From an uncultured Prevotellaceae bacterium (GTDB taxonomy: Bacteria; Bacteroidota; Bacteroidia; Bacteroidales; Bacteroidaceae), in NCBI GenBank assembly GCA_902782305.1, contig CACZMV010000004.1, positions 1 through 64,000 of the forward strand: a DNA stretch of 64,000 bases, read 5' to 3'. The notes beneath the pieces were generated by a model. It was given only the letters and a program-made list of their open reading frames with translations. It was not told the origin of the DNA and searched no databases. Numbering within the stretch: the stretch's first letter is position 1; the number at the start of each line of letters is the position of its first letter. Made by a program: the position numbers and the translations under genes. This document shows, piece by piece, positions 27,488-36,092 of this stretch.

Positions 27488-28000
27488 ATGATTAAAAGTT
27501 TCCAGACACGAGTCTTGCCACTGAAGGATATCATTTTCCGATTGGCATTCCGCATCACGCAAAATCAAGCTGATGCAGAAGATGTCGTGCAGGAAACCAT
27601 GATGAGGGTATGGAACCGTCGTAACGAGTGGGAGCAGATAGAGTCGATGGAAGCATTTTGCTTGACCATCTGTCGCAACCTTGCACTTGACAAGTTGCGT
27701 AGGATGGACAATAAGGCTCAGTCGCTTGATAGCAGTATGGACCCCACTGACTACAGCCATTCAGCCAATCCAGAGCAACAAGCAGTCGTACACGACCGCA
27801 TCCAATTGGTTCGACAAATCATCAATCAATTACCCGAGAAGCAACGTAGTTGCATGCAACTGCGAGACATGGAGGGTAAGAGCTATCGCGACATAGCCAC
27901 TATCCTTGGCATTACAGAGCAGCAAGTGAAGGTTAACATCTTCCGAGCACGCCAAAGCGTCAAGGAAAGCTACCTTAAAATAGATAAAATAAAAAAATGA
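27488..28000 (+). CDS. ECF-type RNA polymerase sigma factor
   Basis: This 170-residue sigma-70 family protein has region 2 (AFRITQNQADAEDVVQETMMRVWN) and region 4 (LPEKQRSCMQLRDMEGKSYRDIA, then ITEQQVKVNIFRARQSVKE). It has no region 3, as in ECF factors. The next gene encodes a single-membrane-segment protein that probably acts as its partner. The regulon is unknown. Confidence 0.92.
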   Translation: MIKSFQTRVLPLKDIIFRLAFRITQNQADAEDVVQETMMRVWNRRNEWEQIESMEAFCLTICRNLALDKLRRMDNKAQSLDSSMDPTDYSHSANPEQQAVVHDRIQLVRQIINQLPEKQRSCMQLRDMEGKSYRDIATILGITEQQVKVNIFRARQSVKESYLKIDKIKK

Positions 28001-28074
28001 GAGATTTTTTTGGTCTTTCATGTAACTTTTCCTCGTGACAGACGTCATTGATTATAGAGAACCAAATTACGGAC

Positions 28075-28548
28075 ATGGATTACAAGTACATCGAACAGCT
28101 CATGGAGCGTTATTGGAACGCTGAAACCTCTATGGAGGAGGAAAGCATCCTGCGCAGCTTCTTCAGTCAGGAGAACATTCCTGCTGAGATGGAGCAGTGG
28201 AGGCCGCTCTTCGTAGCTGATGCCCAGGAGCCCAAACTGAGCGATGACTTTGATGCCCGTATCTTGGCGATGATTGGCAAAGAAGCCAAGTCCGTAAAAG
28301 CGAAAGAAGTGAAACTGACACAGCGTTTGATGCCTTTGTTCAAGGCTGCAGCTGTAGTGGCGATCATCCTGACGCTGGGCGGCGCACTTCAAGCCCCATG
28401 GGACAACAACTGGAATACTCCTGTAAACGACTACACCAGTTTCCAGATTGACACGGTTGATATCGGTACTCCTGTGCAGGCTGAGAACATCATCGACAAA
28501 TCGGCTGACAGCACCAGCGTGTTGCTACCAGAACAGCCGAAAAATTAA
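28075..28548 (+). CDS. Probable sigma-factor partner, single-pass membrane protein
   Basis: This 157-residue protein has a cytoplasmic N-terminal half (YIEQLMERYWNAETSMEEE) like the N-terminal segments found after ECF sigma genes in Bacteroidetes, one membrane segment (about residues 87-106, KAAAVVAIILTLGGAL) and a short outer tail. The position after the sigma gene suggests an anti-sigma-like role, but it lacks a zinc-binding motif. I use the ATG at 28075; an upstream TTG at 28048 is less likely. Confidence 0.6.
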   Translation: MDYKYIEQLMERYWNAETSMEEESILRSFFSQENIPAEMEQWRPLFVADAQEPKLSDDFDARILAMIGKEAKSVKAKEVKLTQRLMPLFKAAAVVAIILTLGGALQAPWDNNWNTPVNDYTSFQIDTVDIGTPVQAENIIDKSADSTSVLLPEQPKN

Positions 28549-28660
28549 AGCGATAATTTCTATGCTTTCTCTATAATTTATTTAAATCATGTTTAGTTAA
28601 AACACCATTGAAGCTGTGAAGCTTCTAATTCTCTCAAATTTTTCATAACATACTAACGGA

Positions 28661-28699
28661 GAATGGGCTGCCAACTGATGAGTCAGAGGCAGCCCATTC
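28661..28699. terminator. Long hairpin between convergent genes
   Basis: GAATGGGCTGCC at 28661-28672 pairs perfectly with GGCAGCCCATTC at 28688-28699 (12 bp, 15-nt loop). It lies between the ends of the sigma-partner gene and the CPBP protease gene. Neither side has a strong T-run, so termination may be two-way but is not certain. The rest of 28549-28660 is AT-rich with nothing recognisable. Confidence 0.6.
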
Positions 28700-28720
28700 G
28701 ATATTTATAGCGAGTTATAT

Positions 28721-29524
28721 TCATTCTGCTCGTTTCATCGACAAGTGCAATTGGTAGATAGCGGGAATCAGTATCAAGAGTGAGAATGCTACCGCCAAAT
28801 AGACTTTCGTCTGACTGCCTCCGTAGATATCTATCAGTTTGATATTCGGGTCTGGATAGAAGGCATACAACACAAAGGCGAAACTGTTGTTTGCCCAGTG
28901 GTAAGCTACTCCAGGAAGGATACTGCCCGTACGCCAATACATCCAACCCAACAGCCAACCGATGAGGAAGGCATGGGGCATCTGCACAGGATTGAAGTGT
29001 ATCAAGGAAAATAATGCAGCCGAAATGGTAATGGCTGTCCAAGGACTCATACGTCGATGCTCTGCTTCTGCTTCGCTATACGGCCGACGAGTCCAACCCA
29101 ACAACATACGAAGCACACCACCACGCAACACGATTTCTTCGCTTAACGGAACTAACAAGCCAACAGACAAATAGCCCCAAGGGGAACCCAAAATCATTTC
29201 GAACTCTTTTTCAGCAAAGTTAGGCAACTCAGGCATCATTTCTTGGAAGAAGGACGACGGAATGAGCGCCCCTAAAGCAGCTACTACACTCCATGTTAGA
29301 ACGGTCCAAGGACGGGTACGCAACCAGCTTGGCGATACCAACGCGTAACGTTGCCAAAGGAAAATGATAATGGTTAGCAGTGAGCATACGGCAGTCGTTG
29401 TAATAAGCTGTCCTGCTGTCCGTTCGGCGCCACCACTGACCAGGAACCAAATTCCCTGCACAATGCCACCACCAATTACTTGGATGGCAAGGAACGCCAA
29501 TAAGTAAAGAATTGCTTTTTTCAT
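28721..29524 (-). CDS. CPBP-family intramembrane protease
   Basis: This 267-residue protein has about eight membrane segments. The CPBP (Rce1/CAAX-protease-like) motifs are clear: PLSEEIVLRGGVL (EExxxR) and, downstream, FSLIHFNPVQMPHAF with the metal-site-like histidine. Bacterial members may cleave membrane proteins or give bacteriocin immunity; the substrate here is unknown. Its start overlaps the ribF stop by 4 bp, so it is translationally coupled. Confidence 0.88.
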   Translation of the reverse strand: MKKAILYLLAFLAIQVIGGGIVQGIWFLVSGGAERTAGQLITTTAVCSLLTIIIFLWQRYALVSPSWLRTRPWTVLTWSVVAALGALIPSSFFQEMMPELPNFAEKEFEMILGSPWGYLSVGLLVPLSEEIVLRGGVLRMLLGWTRRPYSEAEAEHRRMSPWTAITISAALFSLIHFNPVQMPHAFLIGWLLGWMYWRTGSILPGVAYHWANNSFAFVLYAFYPDPNIKLIDIYGGSQTKVYLAVAFSLLILIPAIYQLHLSMKRAE

Positions 29525-30387
29525 TTCAATATCGTTTCCGTTTGTATTAAGTCTTTCTGTAACTGTGCCGTCAGCGCATCCTCGCTGTCAAAGCGTTGTT
29601 CATCACGTAGTCGCTGAATGAAGTGAACGGTCAGCTGATGACCATAGAGATCTTCATTCAAATGAAGCACATGCACTTCAAGGGTGGTATGATGACCATC
29701 GAAAGTGGGACGATGGCCGATATTCATCATGGCAGCATGAAGCAAAGGTTGACTATCAAGTGAAACCTGAACAGCATAGACGCCAGAGGCCGGAATCAGT
29801 TGTTGACTATCCAAAGGCACAAGGTTAGCTGTAGGATAGCCCAATCGGGTACCGATATGCTCGCCATGCTCCACACGCCCCTCCAGCAGATAAGGATGAC
29901 CTAACAAGTCAGCAGCCTCAGCCACATTGCCTTCCTTGAGCAGATTGCGGATAAGCGAAGAACAGACAGTGCCCTGTGCAGGCAGCTGGAGAACATCTAT
30001 TCCCAATTCACGACCATAGCGCACATAATCATCAAAACCCTCTGTACGACCACGTCCGAAGCGGTTGTCATAGCCTATCAGCAGCACATCCACATGCAAC
30101 TGCTCTTTCAACACATGCTGCATAAACTCACGGGCTGTCATCTGCTTCAATTCATCAGTAAAAGCCAACACCTCCGTATGGTCAATTCCCAGCTCTCGAA
30201 GCATGGTTACCTTTTCATCCAAAGTAGTAAGCAGAGACTCCTTACGCAAGGTATGGTCGAAAGTGATAGCCATAGACAGGAGACTACGTTCATGGGCAGT
30301 CTTAATGACCTGCTGAAGCACGAACTGATGACCACGATGAACACCATCAAACATGCCTATAGTTGCTACATACCCTATGTTCTTCAT
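29521..30387 (-). CDS. ribF: Bifunctional riboflavin kinase / FAD synthetase
   Basis: This 288-residue enzyme makes FMN from riboflavin and FAD from FMN. The N-terminal nucleotidyltransferase has GMFDGVHRGHQFVL and the VLLIGYDNRFGRGR region; the C-terminal kinase part has HIGTRLGYPTANL and GVYAVQV. It overlaps the Ca-ATPase stop and the CPBP start by 4 bp each, so the three genes form one coupled operon. Confidence 0.95.
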   Translation of the reverse strand: MKNIGYVATIGMFDGVHRGHQFVLQQVIKTAHERSLLSMAITFDHTLRKESLLTTLDEKVTMLRELGIDHTEVLAFTDELKQMTAREFMQHVLKEQLHVDVLLIGYDNRFGRGRTEGFDDYVRYGRELGIDVLQLPAQGTVCSSLIRNLLKEGNVAEAADLLGHPYLLEGRVEHGEHIGTRLGYPTANLVPLDSQQLIPASGVYAVQVSLDSQPLLHAAMMNIGHRPTFDGHHTTLEVHVLHLNEDLYGHQLTVHFIQRLRDEQRFDSEDALTAQLQKDLIQTETILK

Positions 30388-32921
30388 ATTCTCTTTGTGG
30401 CTCTATATAACTCGCCAAACAACAATACTGGCGAAGTGGCTAAAAACATATACAACCAACATTCCAACGAGAGGGGAACCGTGCGGAACATCTGACCACC
30501 CAAAGTGACGATGAGCCACTGACCTGCCAATATCAGGAACAACACGAACAGGAAACCCTTGCAATCCCACAAGCGATAGAATGCGGAATGACTGGAGCCC
30601 ATCGTACGGGCATTGAACAGATTCCACCATTGCAACAACACAAAGACGGTAAAGAATACCGTTTGTGTCTCATCAGGTGAAAGACCGTATTGGATGGCGA
30701 TAAAGATAGGATGAACCTCCATCAGCCAGCAACCCACACTTAACAGCAGGAAGAACATGATGCCGATGAAAGCGATGCCCCACTTCATGCCCCGATTGAT
30801 GATAAAGGCATCCTGGCGGCGCGGCTTCTTCTTCATCACTTCCCTGCTGGGAGGCAGCGAAGCCAAGGCCATAGCCGCAAAGGTGTCCATAATCAGGTTT
30901 ATCCAAAGTATCTGCGTGATGGTCAAAGGCAATTCTGTACCTATAAAAGCACCAAAGAGCACCAGCAACAGGGCTGCTACGTTGACTATCAACTGGAAGA
31001 AAATGAAACGCTGGATATTCTTATACAGCGAACGTCCCCACATGACGGCATGGACGATAGAACTGAACGAGTCGTCTATCAGGGTAATGTCGCTGGCTTG
31101 CTTGGCAACACTAGTACCTGAGCCTAAGGAAAGTCCCACATGAGCACGATTCAAGGCTGGGGCATCATTGGTTCCATCGCCTGTAACAGCCACCACTTCG
31201 CCACGCAGTTGCAAGAGGGCCACCAAGCGCTGTTTGTCCATTGGGCGTGCTCTTGACATCACCTTCAATTCGCCCACAGCCTCCAAAGCCTCTTCATCGC
31301 TAAGGCATGCAAACTCAGCACCACTCATCATTCTATGCCCAGTATCCTCTGAGCCGTCTGAGATGATACCTGTTTGGCGGGCAATCTCCAAAGCTGTTGC
31401 TGCCGTATCGCCTGTAACTATCTTCACATCAATACCTGCTTGGCGACATTGGCTGATAGCCTCTGGCACATCAGCACGCAAAGGATCGCTGATAGCCACA
31501 ATAGCCAACAGCGTCTTATTGACTGCGATAGCCAAGGTGCGCATAGCATGTTGTTGCCATTCGTACAGCTGTTGCTCCACCTGCTGACGCTCGTCAGCCT
31601 TCATGTCACACTTACGCATCACGATTTCTGGTGCACCTTTTATATATAAGGTGTCGTCCACCGTTGTTGTCATGTATTTACGCTCTGTGGAGAAAGGCTC
31701 ACGAGCCGAAATGGGATGCTCGTCGCGCAACTGCTGATAATTCACCCCCTGCTGTTGCAACCAGCGCAACAAGGCTTGCTCAGTAGGATTACCCACATTG
31801 TGAGTTGCCGTTGTGTTCAGGGCGATGGCTTTATAAAGGTCTGAAGGCTGAGGGCTGAGAGCAGAACATCTGACTTCACTTACCGTCATGCGGTTCTCTG
31901 TCAATGTGCCCGTCTTGTCTGTGCAAATTACAGTAACGGCACCCATCGTCTCAGAAGCCTGTAACTTACGTACAAGATTGTTCGATTTCAGCATTCTGCG
32001 CATGTTCAGCGCCAAAGCCAGCGTGACAGCCATGGGCAAACCTTCAGGAACGGCCATCACAATCAGTGTGACAGCCATCATGAAATAGCGAAGCGTAACG
32101 TTCAACATTTCCAGATAATCGTCCGTCTGCCACAACTCATTGGTCAGTATGTCATGCACCAAGAATACAAGGAAACTGATAGTCGCTATCAATCCACCTA
32201 TTAAACTAATCAGCTTGGCCAGTTTGGTCAACTGTATGTTCAGGGGCGTCTTTATCCCTGTCAACTCAGTAGCTTGGCGAGCCACATGACCTATCTCTGT
32301 TGCATCGCCTACTGCACTCACAATGAATCGACCCGTACCTCCCAGCACCATAGAACTGCGAAGCACCTGATCTTTTGCATAAGTCTCGTTGTTTTGGCTG
32401 ACATCCTGATAAGCTATGGAATCCTTGGTAAACTTGTCCGTCATTGGCTCACCCGTCAGACTCGATTCATCCACTTGCAAGTCGGTGGACTCATACAACA
32501 ATCCATCAGCAGGTATCTCATCGCCAGTCTCCACAAGCACCACATCGCCAACAACCACTTCACGACGAGGAATCTCCATGATTATTCCCTCTCGAACCAC
32601 CTTAACAGGCTGTTCCTCACCCAGTTGTGTCAGCACATCGAACTTGCGGGCTGCATCGCGCTCAAAGTAAAAGCCAACGGTAGTAGCCAGTATGACAGCA
32701 GCAATAATGCCGATAGTCTCAATGAAATCACCCTTTACAAAAGCCAAGACAAGAGACACTACGGCAGCAACCAACAGGATGCGCACCATAGGGTCTTGAT
32801 ATTTCTCCATATACAACTTCCACATAGAGGGCCGACGAGGTGGCGTCAGCACATTCTCACCATGCTTCGCCCTACTCTCCTCGACCTCCATAGCGGTCAG
32901 TCCTTGCTTCTTTTCTTTCAT
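30384..32921 (-). CDS. Calcium-type P-type (P2) ATPase
   Basis: This 845-residue membrane pump has the phosphorylation aspartate Asp335 in ICTDKTGTLTENRM, the SSLTGEPM actuator motif and a TGDGTNDAPAL hinge. Transmembrane segment 4 carries VPEGLPMAVTLALALN, the calcium-ligand region of plasma-membrane-type (PMCA) pumps. It presumably exports calcium at the inner membrane. It is the first gene of an operon with ribF and the CPBP protease. A TAACTTTG -7 box ends 8 bases before its ATG, predicting a nearly leaderless transcript. Confidence 0.9.
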   Translation of the reverse strand: MKEKKQGLTAMEVEESRAKHGENVLTPPRRPSMWKLYMEKYQDPMVRILLVAAVVSLVLAFVKGDFIETIGIIAAVILATTVGFYFERDAARKFDVLTQLGEEQPVKVVREGIIMEIPRREVVVGDVVLVETGDEIPADGLLYESTDLQVDESSLTGEPMTDKFTKDSIAYQDVSQNNETYAKDQVLRSSMVLGGTGRFIVSAVGDATEIGHVARQATELTGIKTPLNIQLTKLAKLISLIGGLIATISFLVFLVHDILTNELWQTDDYLEMLNVTLRYFMMAVTLIVMAVPEGLPMAVTLALALNMRRMLKSNNLVRKLQASETMGAVTVICTDKTGTLTENRMTVSEVRCSALSPQPSDLYKAIALNTTATHNVGNPTEQALLRWLQQQGVNYQQLRDEHPISAREPFSTERKYMTTTVDDTLYIKGAPEIVMRKCDMKADERQQVEQQLYEWQQHAMRTLAIAVNKTLLAIVAISDPLRADVPEAISQCRQAGIDVKIVTGDTAATALEIARQTGIISDGSEDTGHRMMSGAEFACLSDEEALEAVGELKVMSRARPMDKQRLVALLQLRGEVVAVTGDGTNDAPALNRAHVGLSLGSGTSVAKQASDITLIDDSFSSIVHAVMWGRSLYKNIQRFIFFQLIVNVAALLLVLFGAFIGTELPLTITQILWINLIMDTFAAMALASLPPSREVMKKKPRRQDAFIINRGMKWGIAFIGIMFFLLLSVGCWLMEVHPIFIAIQYGLSPDETQTVFFTVFVLLQWWNLFNARTMGSSHSAFYRLWDCKGFLFVLFLILAGQWLIVTLGGQMFRTVPLSLECWLYMFLATSPVLLFGELYRATKRI
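30930..30930. other. Ca-ATPase C-terminal membrane segments
   Basis: Point marker for the region (about 30.4-31.0 kb) that encodes the last membrane segments of the pump, including the LPLTITQILWINLIMDTFAAMA segment whose acidic and asparagine residues are typical ion ligands. Confidence 0.4.
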
Positions 32922-32929
32922 ATTGCGTG

Positions 32930-32937
32930 CAAAGTTA
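32930..32937 (-). promoter_or_regulatory. -7 box of the Ca-ATPase operon
   Basis: The minus strand reads TAACTTTG. Only 8 bases separate it from the ATG at 32921, so transcription would start at or very near the start codon. Confidence 0.6.
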
Positions 32938-32966
32938 CCACTTTTTATCTATTTTCGCAAAAATAA

Positions 32967-32998
32967 TTTGCATATTTGCAAAAAACTGCGTATCTTTG
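32967..32998 (+). promoter_or_regulatory. tRNA promoter (TTTG-N20-TATCTTTG)
   Basis: TTTG at 32967-32970 and TATCTTTG at 32991-32998 are spaced by 20 bp, the Bacteroidetes housekeeping arrangement. The tRNA starts 23 bp later. Confidence 0.75.
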
Positions 32999-33021
32999 CA
33001 CCCGCTTAACGAAAAAGCACC

Positions 33022-33095
33022 GGACTTGTAGCTCAGTTGGTTAGAGCAACAGACTCATAATCTGGAGGTCCCAGGTTCAAGCCCTGGCTGGTCCA
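33022..33095 (+). tRNA. tRNA with CAU anticodon (Met elongator or Ile2)
   Basis: A 74-nt cloverleaf folds by eye. The acceptor GGACTTG pairs with CTGGTCC with one T-T mismatch and one G-T pair. The D arm is GCTC/GAGC, the anticodon loop CTCATAA gives CAU, and the T arm is CCAGG/CCTGG with TTCAAGC. The discriminator is A and the CCA end is not fully encoded. CAU could be elongator methionine or lysidine-modified isoleucine; I cannot decide from this gene alone. Confidence 0.93.
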
Positions 33096-33102
33096 CATGA
33101 AG

Positions 33103-33128
33103 GTCTCAGATCAATCTGAGACTTTTTT
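33103..33128 (+). terminator. Terminator after the tRNA
   Basis: GTCTCAGA at 33103-33110 pairs with TCTGAGAC at 33115-33122 (8 bp, 4-nt loop) and six T residues follow. It is a strong rho-independent signal 7 bp after the tRNA. Confidence 0.92.
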
Positions 33129-33146
33129 AATGTATTTCTGATTTCG

Positions 33147-33387
33147 CCCTCCCTTCCTCCCTTTTTCGCTCAGAACGCCTTTATTTACTGGGGTTTGCAG
33201 ACGGGAGGGAAACGAATTGTCTCTCCCATTACCCTCCCTTTTGGGCTCCCTTATATACATATTTGGTTGCTACGGGAGGCTAAAATCTAAAAAACGGGAG
33301 GGAGACGGGAGGGAAGACGGAAATCACTCCCGTGCCTCAATGTCTTTGTATAAAGGCGTTCCGAGCGAAAAAGGGAGGAAGGGAGGG
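33147..33387. mobile_element. MITE-like element with 38-bp terminal inverted repeats
   Basis: 33147-33184 and 33350-33387 are inverted copies that differ at one of 38 positions. The outer ends read CCCTCCCTTCCTCCC / GGGAGGAAGGGAGGG. The ~165 bp between them are non-coding and rich in CGGGAGGG units on both strands. The right 75 bp recur at 1-75 of the window. There is no transposase, so it would be non-autonomous. No clear target-site duplication is visible next to the ends, so a palindromic structural or regulatory element is an alternative. Confidence 0.55.
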
Positions 33388-33412
33388 TAATTTCGCATGT
33401 CTTTTTTACGTC

Positions 33413-33566
33413 CGGCTCATCAAATATTCGCAATTTCTTCATCTACAACTTTCAATTACTTCATCCAAGACTATCGTTCAGTCCGATTAGTGCAAACTCT
33501 CAGTCCGACGGGCACGGACTCACAGTCCGTAAGGAGCGAACTGGCAGTCCGTAGGGACGGATTTAT
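33413..33566. repeat. 22-bp periodic array (TCATC then CAGTCCG units)
   Basis: CAGTCCG starts at 33479, 33501, 33523 and 33545, exactly 22 bp apart. Just upstream TCATC starts at 33417, 33439 and 33461, also 22 bp apart and in step with the array. An inverted CGGACT lies at 33515. The seven units are otherwise divergent. The 22-bp step is about two DNA turns, so the motifs would lie on one face of the helix. Confidence 0.7.
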
Positions 33567-33654
33567 CTCTTCTTTTTAAGTATTATTCGCAAACCTTTAC
33601 GCACTTTTTTTATATAAAATGTTGAAAAATGATGGTCAATTCAAAAAAAATGCA

Positions 33655-33662
33655 TACCTTTG
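33655..33662 (+). promoter_or_regulatory. -7 box of the first LruC gene
   Basis: TACCTTTG lies 49 bp before the ATG at 33712 and downstream of the in-frame ATG at 33619, which rules out that earlier start. Confidence 0.65.
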
Positions 33663-33711
33663 CAGCGTAATTACATTTATTCACAAGAAGTTAACTAAAA
33701 ATTATTCGATA

Positions 33712-36000
33712 ATGAAGATGAACTATTTAATGAAAGGAATGGCCGTGATGGCTTTGGGCCTTGTTGCAGTGTCTTGTAACAAGATGGACCCTTTTAACCC
33801 TTATGCTGAGCAGGAAATTAAGCAGAAGGAGTTTACGAACAACTTCCAAACTGAAGTTTTGAATGGCAAATCTGTTGATGCAAACCAGACATGGGCAACG
33901 ACAGATGCTGAACAGCTTAGCGTAAAGTCAGACTTTGCTGGCACACTGAAGGTTTACACTGCTAATCCTCATGGTGAGATAGCTGCTTCTTTGTATACTC
34001 AAGACATTGAGGCAGGAACCCACAGTTTTACCGTTGCCAAGCCTTCAGATGAAGAAAACTTGTATGCAAAACTAATCCTTGATGACGGAACTATTCGCGT
34101 TTCAGAGTTTACTGACAACGCAGTAAGTTTTGTTAAATCTGCTGCAAATACCGCTGCTTATCAGGCAGCTAGAAGAGCAAATAGGAAAGGAGTTGAATTC
34201 CCCGATGCTCCTACATCTTATCCTACTACCTATCCTCAAGGTGCTGAATATTATGCAGGAGGTTACAAATACTTTAATGGGGGCACCATTTACATGGACG
34301 AGACGACAAGCAACTATGTAGAAGTTCAGGGCTATTGCGACATGTATGTTGTTAAGAACGGCAATGGAATCATAACTCCATCATCTAAGTGGTATGTAGG
34401 CAATATCCCCTATGGCTCTGGTAAGAACATTAGAGTATTTATATGTTCTGGCGTAACACTTGACATTAGCCAAAACCAGAACATACAAGCTGATGTAGAA
34501 ATCTACGTTTTATCAGGTGCTACACTTAAATGTTCAAGTCAATTAATACTAAACTCAACTGCTAAGGTGTTTGTTGCAAGCGGAGGCACACTTAACGTTC
34601 CTTCAATTAGCATTAATGCGGATAACTCTGGTGGAAGATATTCACTCTTTTATAATCAGAGTACAACAACAGTATCTGGCGACATAACTGTAACAAATGG
34701 TAAGGCAGTTATTATTAACGAAGGAACTCTTACTGCTGCAAATTTAAATGTGACAGGAAGTGGAATGTTCTGGAATAAAGAAGGTGGTACAACCAATATC
34801 ACTAATGCCGCAAAAACATCTGGAACAACAACAGTTAACAGCAATGATGCCGTTTGGATTAATGATGGACAATATAACACTGTTAATTACGATTTCACTG
34901 CAGGAAGCGTCAATGTCTGGAATAACTGTAAGCTGACCGTTTACAACAAGTTCTATATCAATCTTGGACAGAATTCAACATCTGCATTTAAGATGGATGG
35001 TGGTTCAAGTGCTATCATTAAAGAATTTGTGATGGCTGCCAACTCACGTGTCATCATGGGTGGTAACTCTATCATTAAGGTTACCGAGAAAACCGTTATG
35101 AACAACACTGCCCAGAGTTTCGAGGATGCAGGTATTATCGGTCCGACATCTGGTAACTTATATGCAGTACTTCAGTCACCAAAAATTGAAAAGGGTTCTA
35201 ACAACAACTCCAAGTATGTCTGCTACAATGGAAATGTATATGTAGCTACCGATTCTCACTTCGCACAGAAGGATGAGGAGACGCACAATCCTATGTACAG
35301 AATTCTTGGTAATGCAAGTATTGTTGATGGTCAGAACAATGCTCCTTATACTATTCGTGCAAATGGCAATTGTAGCGATGGCTACAGAACCGGTGGCGGA
35401 ACGCCTGCACCAGCAGTAGAACCCACTATGTACTACTACTATGCATTCGAGGACCTTGGAACTACGGACGACTTTGACTTCAACGATGTTGTAATCCGTG
35501 TTTCTGCACCTGTTAATGGCAAATCTACTGTTACGCTGATGGCAGCTGGTGGTATTTATCCTGCTGTTGTTACCTATGGTACTGGTGCTTCTATAAGTAA
35601 TATCGGTGAGGAAGTACATGCAGCATTCGGTGTCAGCACAGGAAATACAGATGAAATGGTAAATACTGGTGGCAAGAAGAAGGATTTCGTAACATTAGGC
35701 ACTATCGACCTGCCTGCAAACGCAGTTATGTCTCAGTTGCCAATGGGAATCACTGTAACGGGTAACAACGGACAGATTACCAGAGTTGAATGTAGCGTAG
35801 CCAACAACGGCAAAGCTCCTTTGGTAATTGCTGTAAGTGGTTACAGTTCTGGTGAGAACGCTGGTAAGTGGTTCTGGCCTCTTGAGAGAACTAACATCTC
35901 ATCAGCATACACTCAGTTTGGTGAATGGGGTGCTAATGCCTCAACACATAAAGACTGGTATAAGAACTTCACTAAAGATAAAGTTTATAAGTGGCAATAG
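33712..36000 (+). CDS. LruC-domain (DUF4842) surface lipoprotein with beta-helix region
   Basis: This protein of about 762 residues is a lipoprotein: MALGLVAVSC gives the lipobox cysteine about 20 residues in. The middle (~residues 200-500) is a run of short, asparagine- and threonine-rich strands like a beta-helix (SGATLKCSSQ, VTNGKAVIINEGTLTAANLNV). The LruC domain is seen as FEDLGTTDDFDFNDVVIRV, which is a calcium-like acidic site. It ends in FWPLERTNISSAYTQFGEW and DWYKNF. It is likely an exposed adhesin- or matrix-like protein. The next gene encodes a smaller relative with a similar tail. Confidence 0.8.
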   Translation: MKMNYLMKGMAVMALGLVAVSCNKMDPFNPYAEQEIKQKEFTNNFQTEVLNGKSVDANQTWATTDAEQLSVKSDFAGTLKVYTANPHGEIAASLYTQDIEAGTHSFTVAKPSDEENLYAKLILDDGTIRVSEFTDNAVSFVKSAANTAAYQAARRANRKGVEFPDAPTSYPTTYPQGAEYYAGGYKYFNGGTIYMDETTSNYVEVQGYCDMYVVKNGNGIITPSSKWYVGNIPYGSGKNIRVFICSGVTLDISQNQNIQADVEIYVLSGATLKCSSQLILNSTAKVFVASGGTLNVPSISINADNSGGRYSLFYNQSTTTVSGDITVTNGKAVIINEGTLTAANLNVTGSGMFWNKEGGTTNITNAAKTSGTTTVNSNDAVWINDGQYNTVNYDFTAGSVNVWNNCKLTVYNKFYINLGQNSTSAFKMDGGSSAIIKEFVMAANSRVIMGGNSIIKVTEKTVMNNTAQSFEDAGIIGPTSGNLYAVLQSPKIEKGSNNNSKYVCYNGNVYVATDSHFAQKDEETHNPMYRILGNASIVDGQNNAPYTIRANGNCSDGYRTGGGTPAPAVEPTMYYYYAFEDLGTTDDFDFNDVVIRVSAPVNGKSTVTLMAAGGIYPAVVTYGTGASISNIGEEVHAAFGVSTGNTDEMVNTGGKKKDFVTLGTIDLPANAVMSQLPMGITVTGNNGQITRVECSVANNGKAPLVIAVSGYSSGENAGKWFWPLERTNISSAYTQFGEWGANASTHKDWYKNFTKDKVYKWQ

Positions 36001-36026
36001 AATCATCATATACACAACAAATAAAG

Positions 36027-36062
36027 AGCGGGGCACCCATATCACATGGATGCCCTGCTTTC
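36027..36062 (+). terminator. Hairpin between the two LruC genes
   Basis: AGCGGGGCACCCAT pairs imperfectly with ATGGATGCCCTGCT around the loop ATCAC, then TTTCC. A weaker T-run (CTTTTTT) comes 13 bases later. It may be a partial terminator. Confidence 0.6.
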
Positions 36063-36092
36063 CATGATAGTCTTTTTTAATAAGAGAAAACT

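Larger units (their letters stand above)
33129..33711. other. Gene-free repeat complex after the tRNA
   Basis: No credible protein is encoded between the tRNA terminator and the LruC gene. The interval holds the 241-bp element with 38-bp terminal inverted repeats, a 22-bp periodic array, and the promoter of the LruC gene (-7 box at 33655-33662). Confidence 0.75.

Noticed and set aside
33413..33566. CRISPR array.
   Set aside because: The conserved part is only 5-7 bp per 22-bp unit, there are no 25-40 bp repeats with unique spacers and no cas genes.
33619..33711. Longer start for the LruC protein at ATG 33619.
   Set aside because: The -7 box at 33655-33662 and the lipoprotein signal both place the start at 33712.
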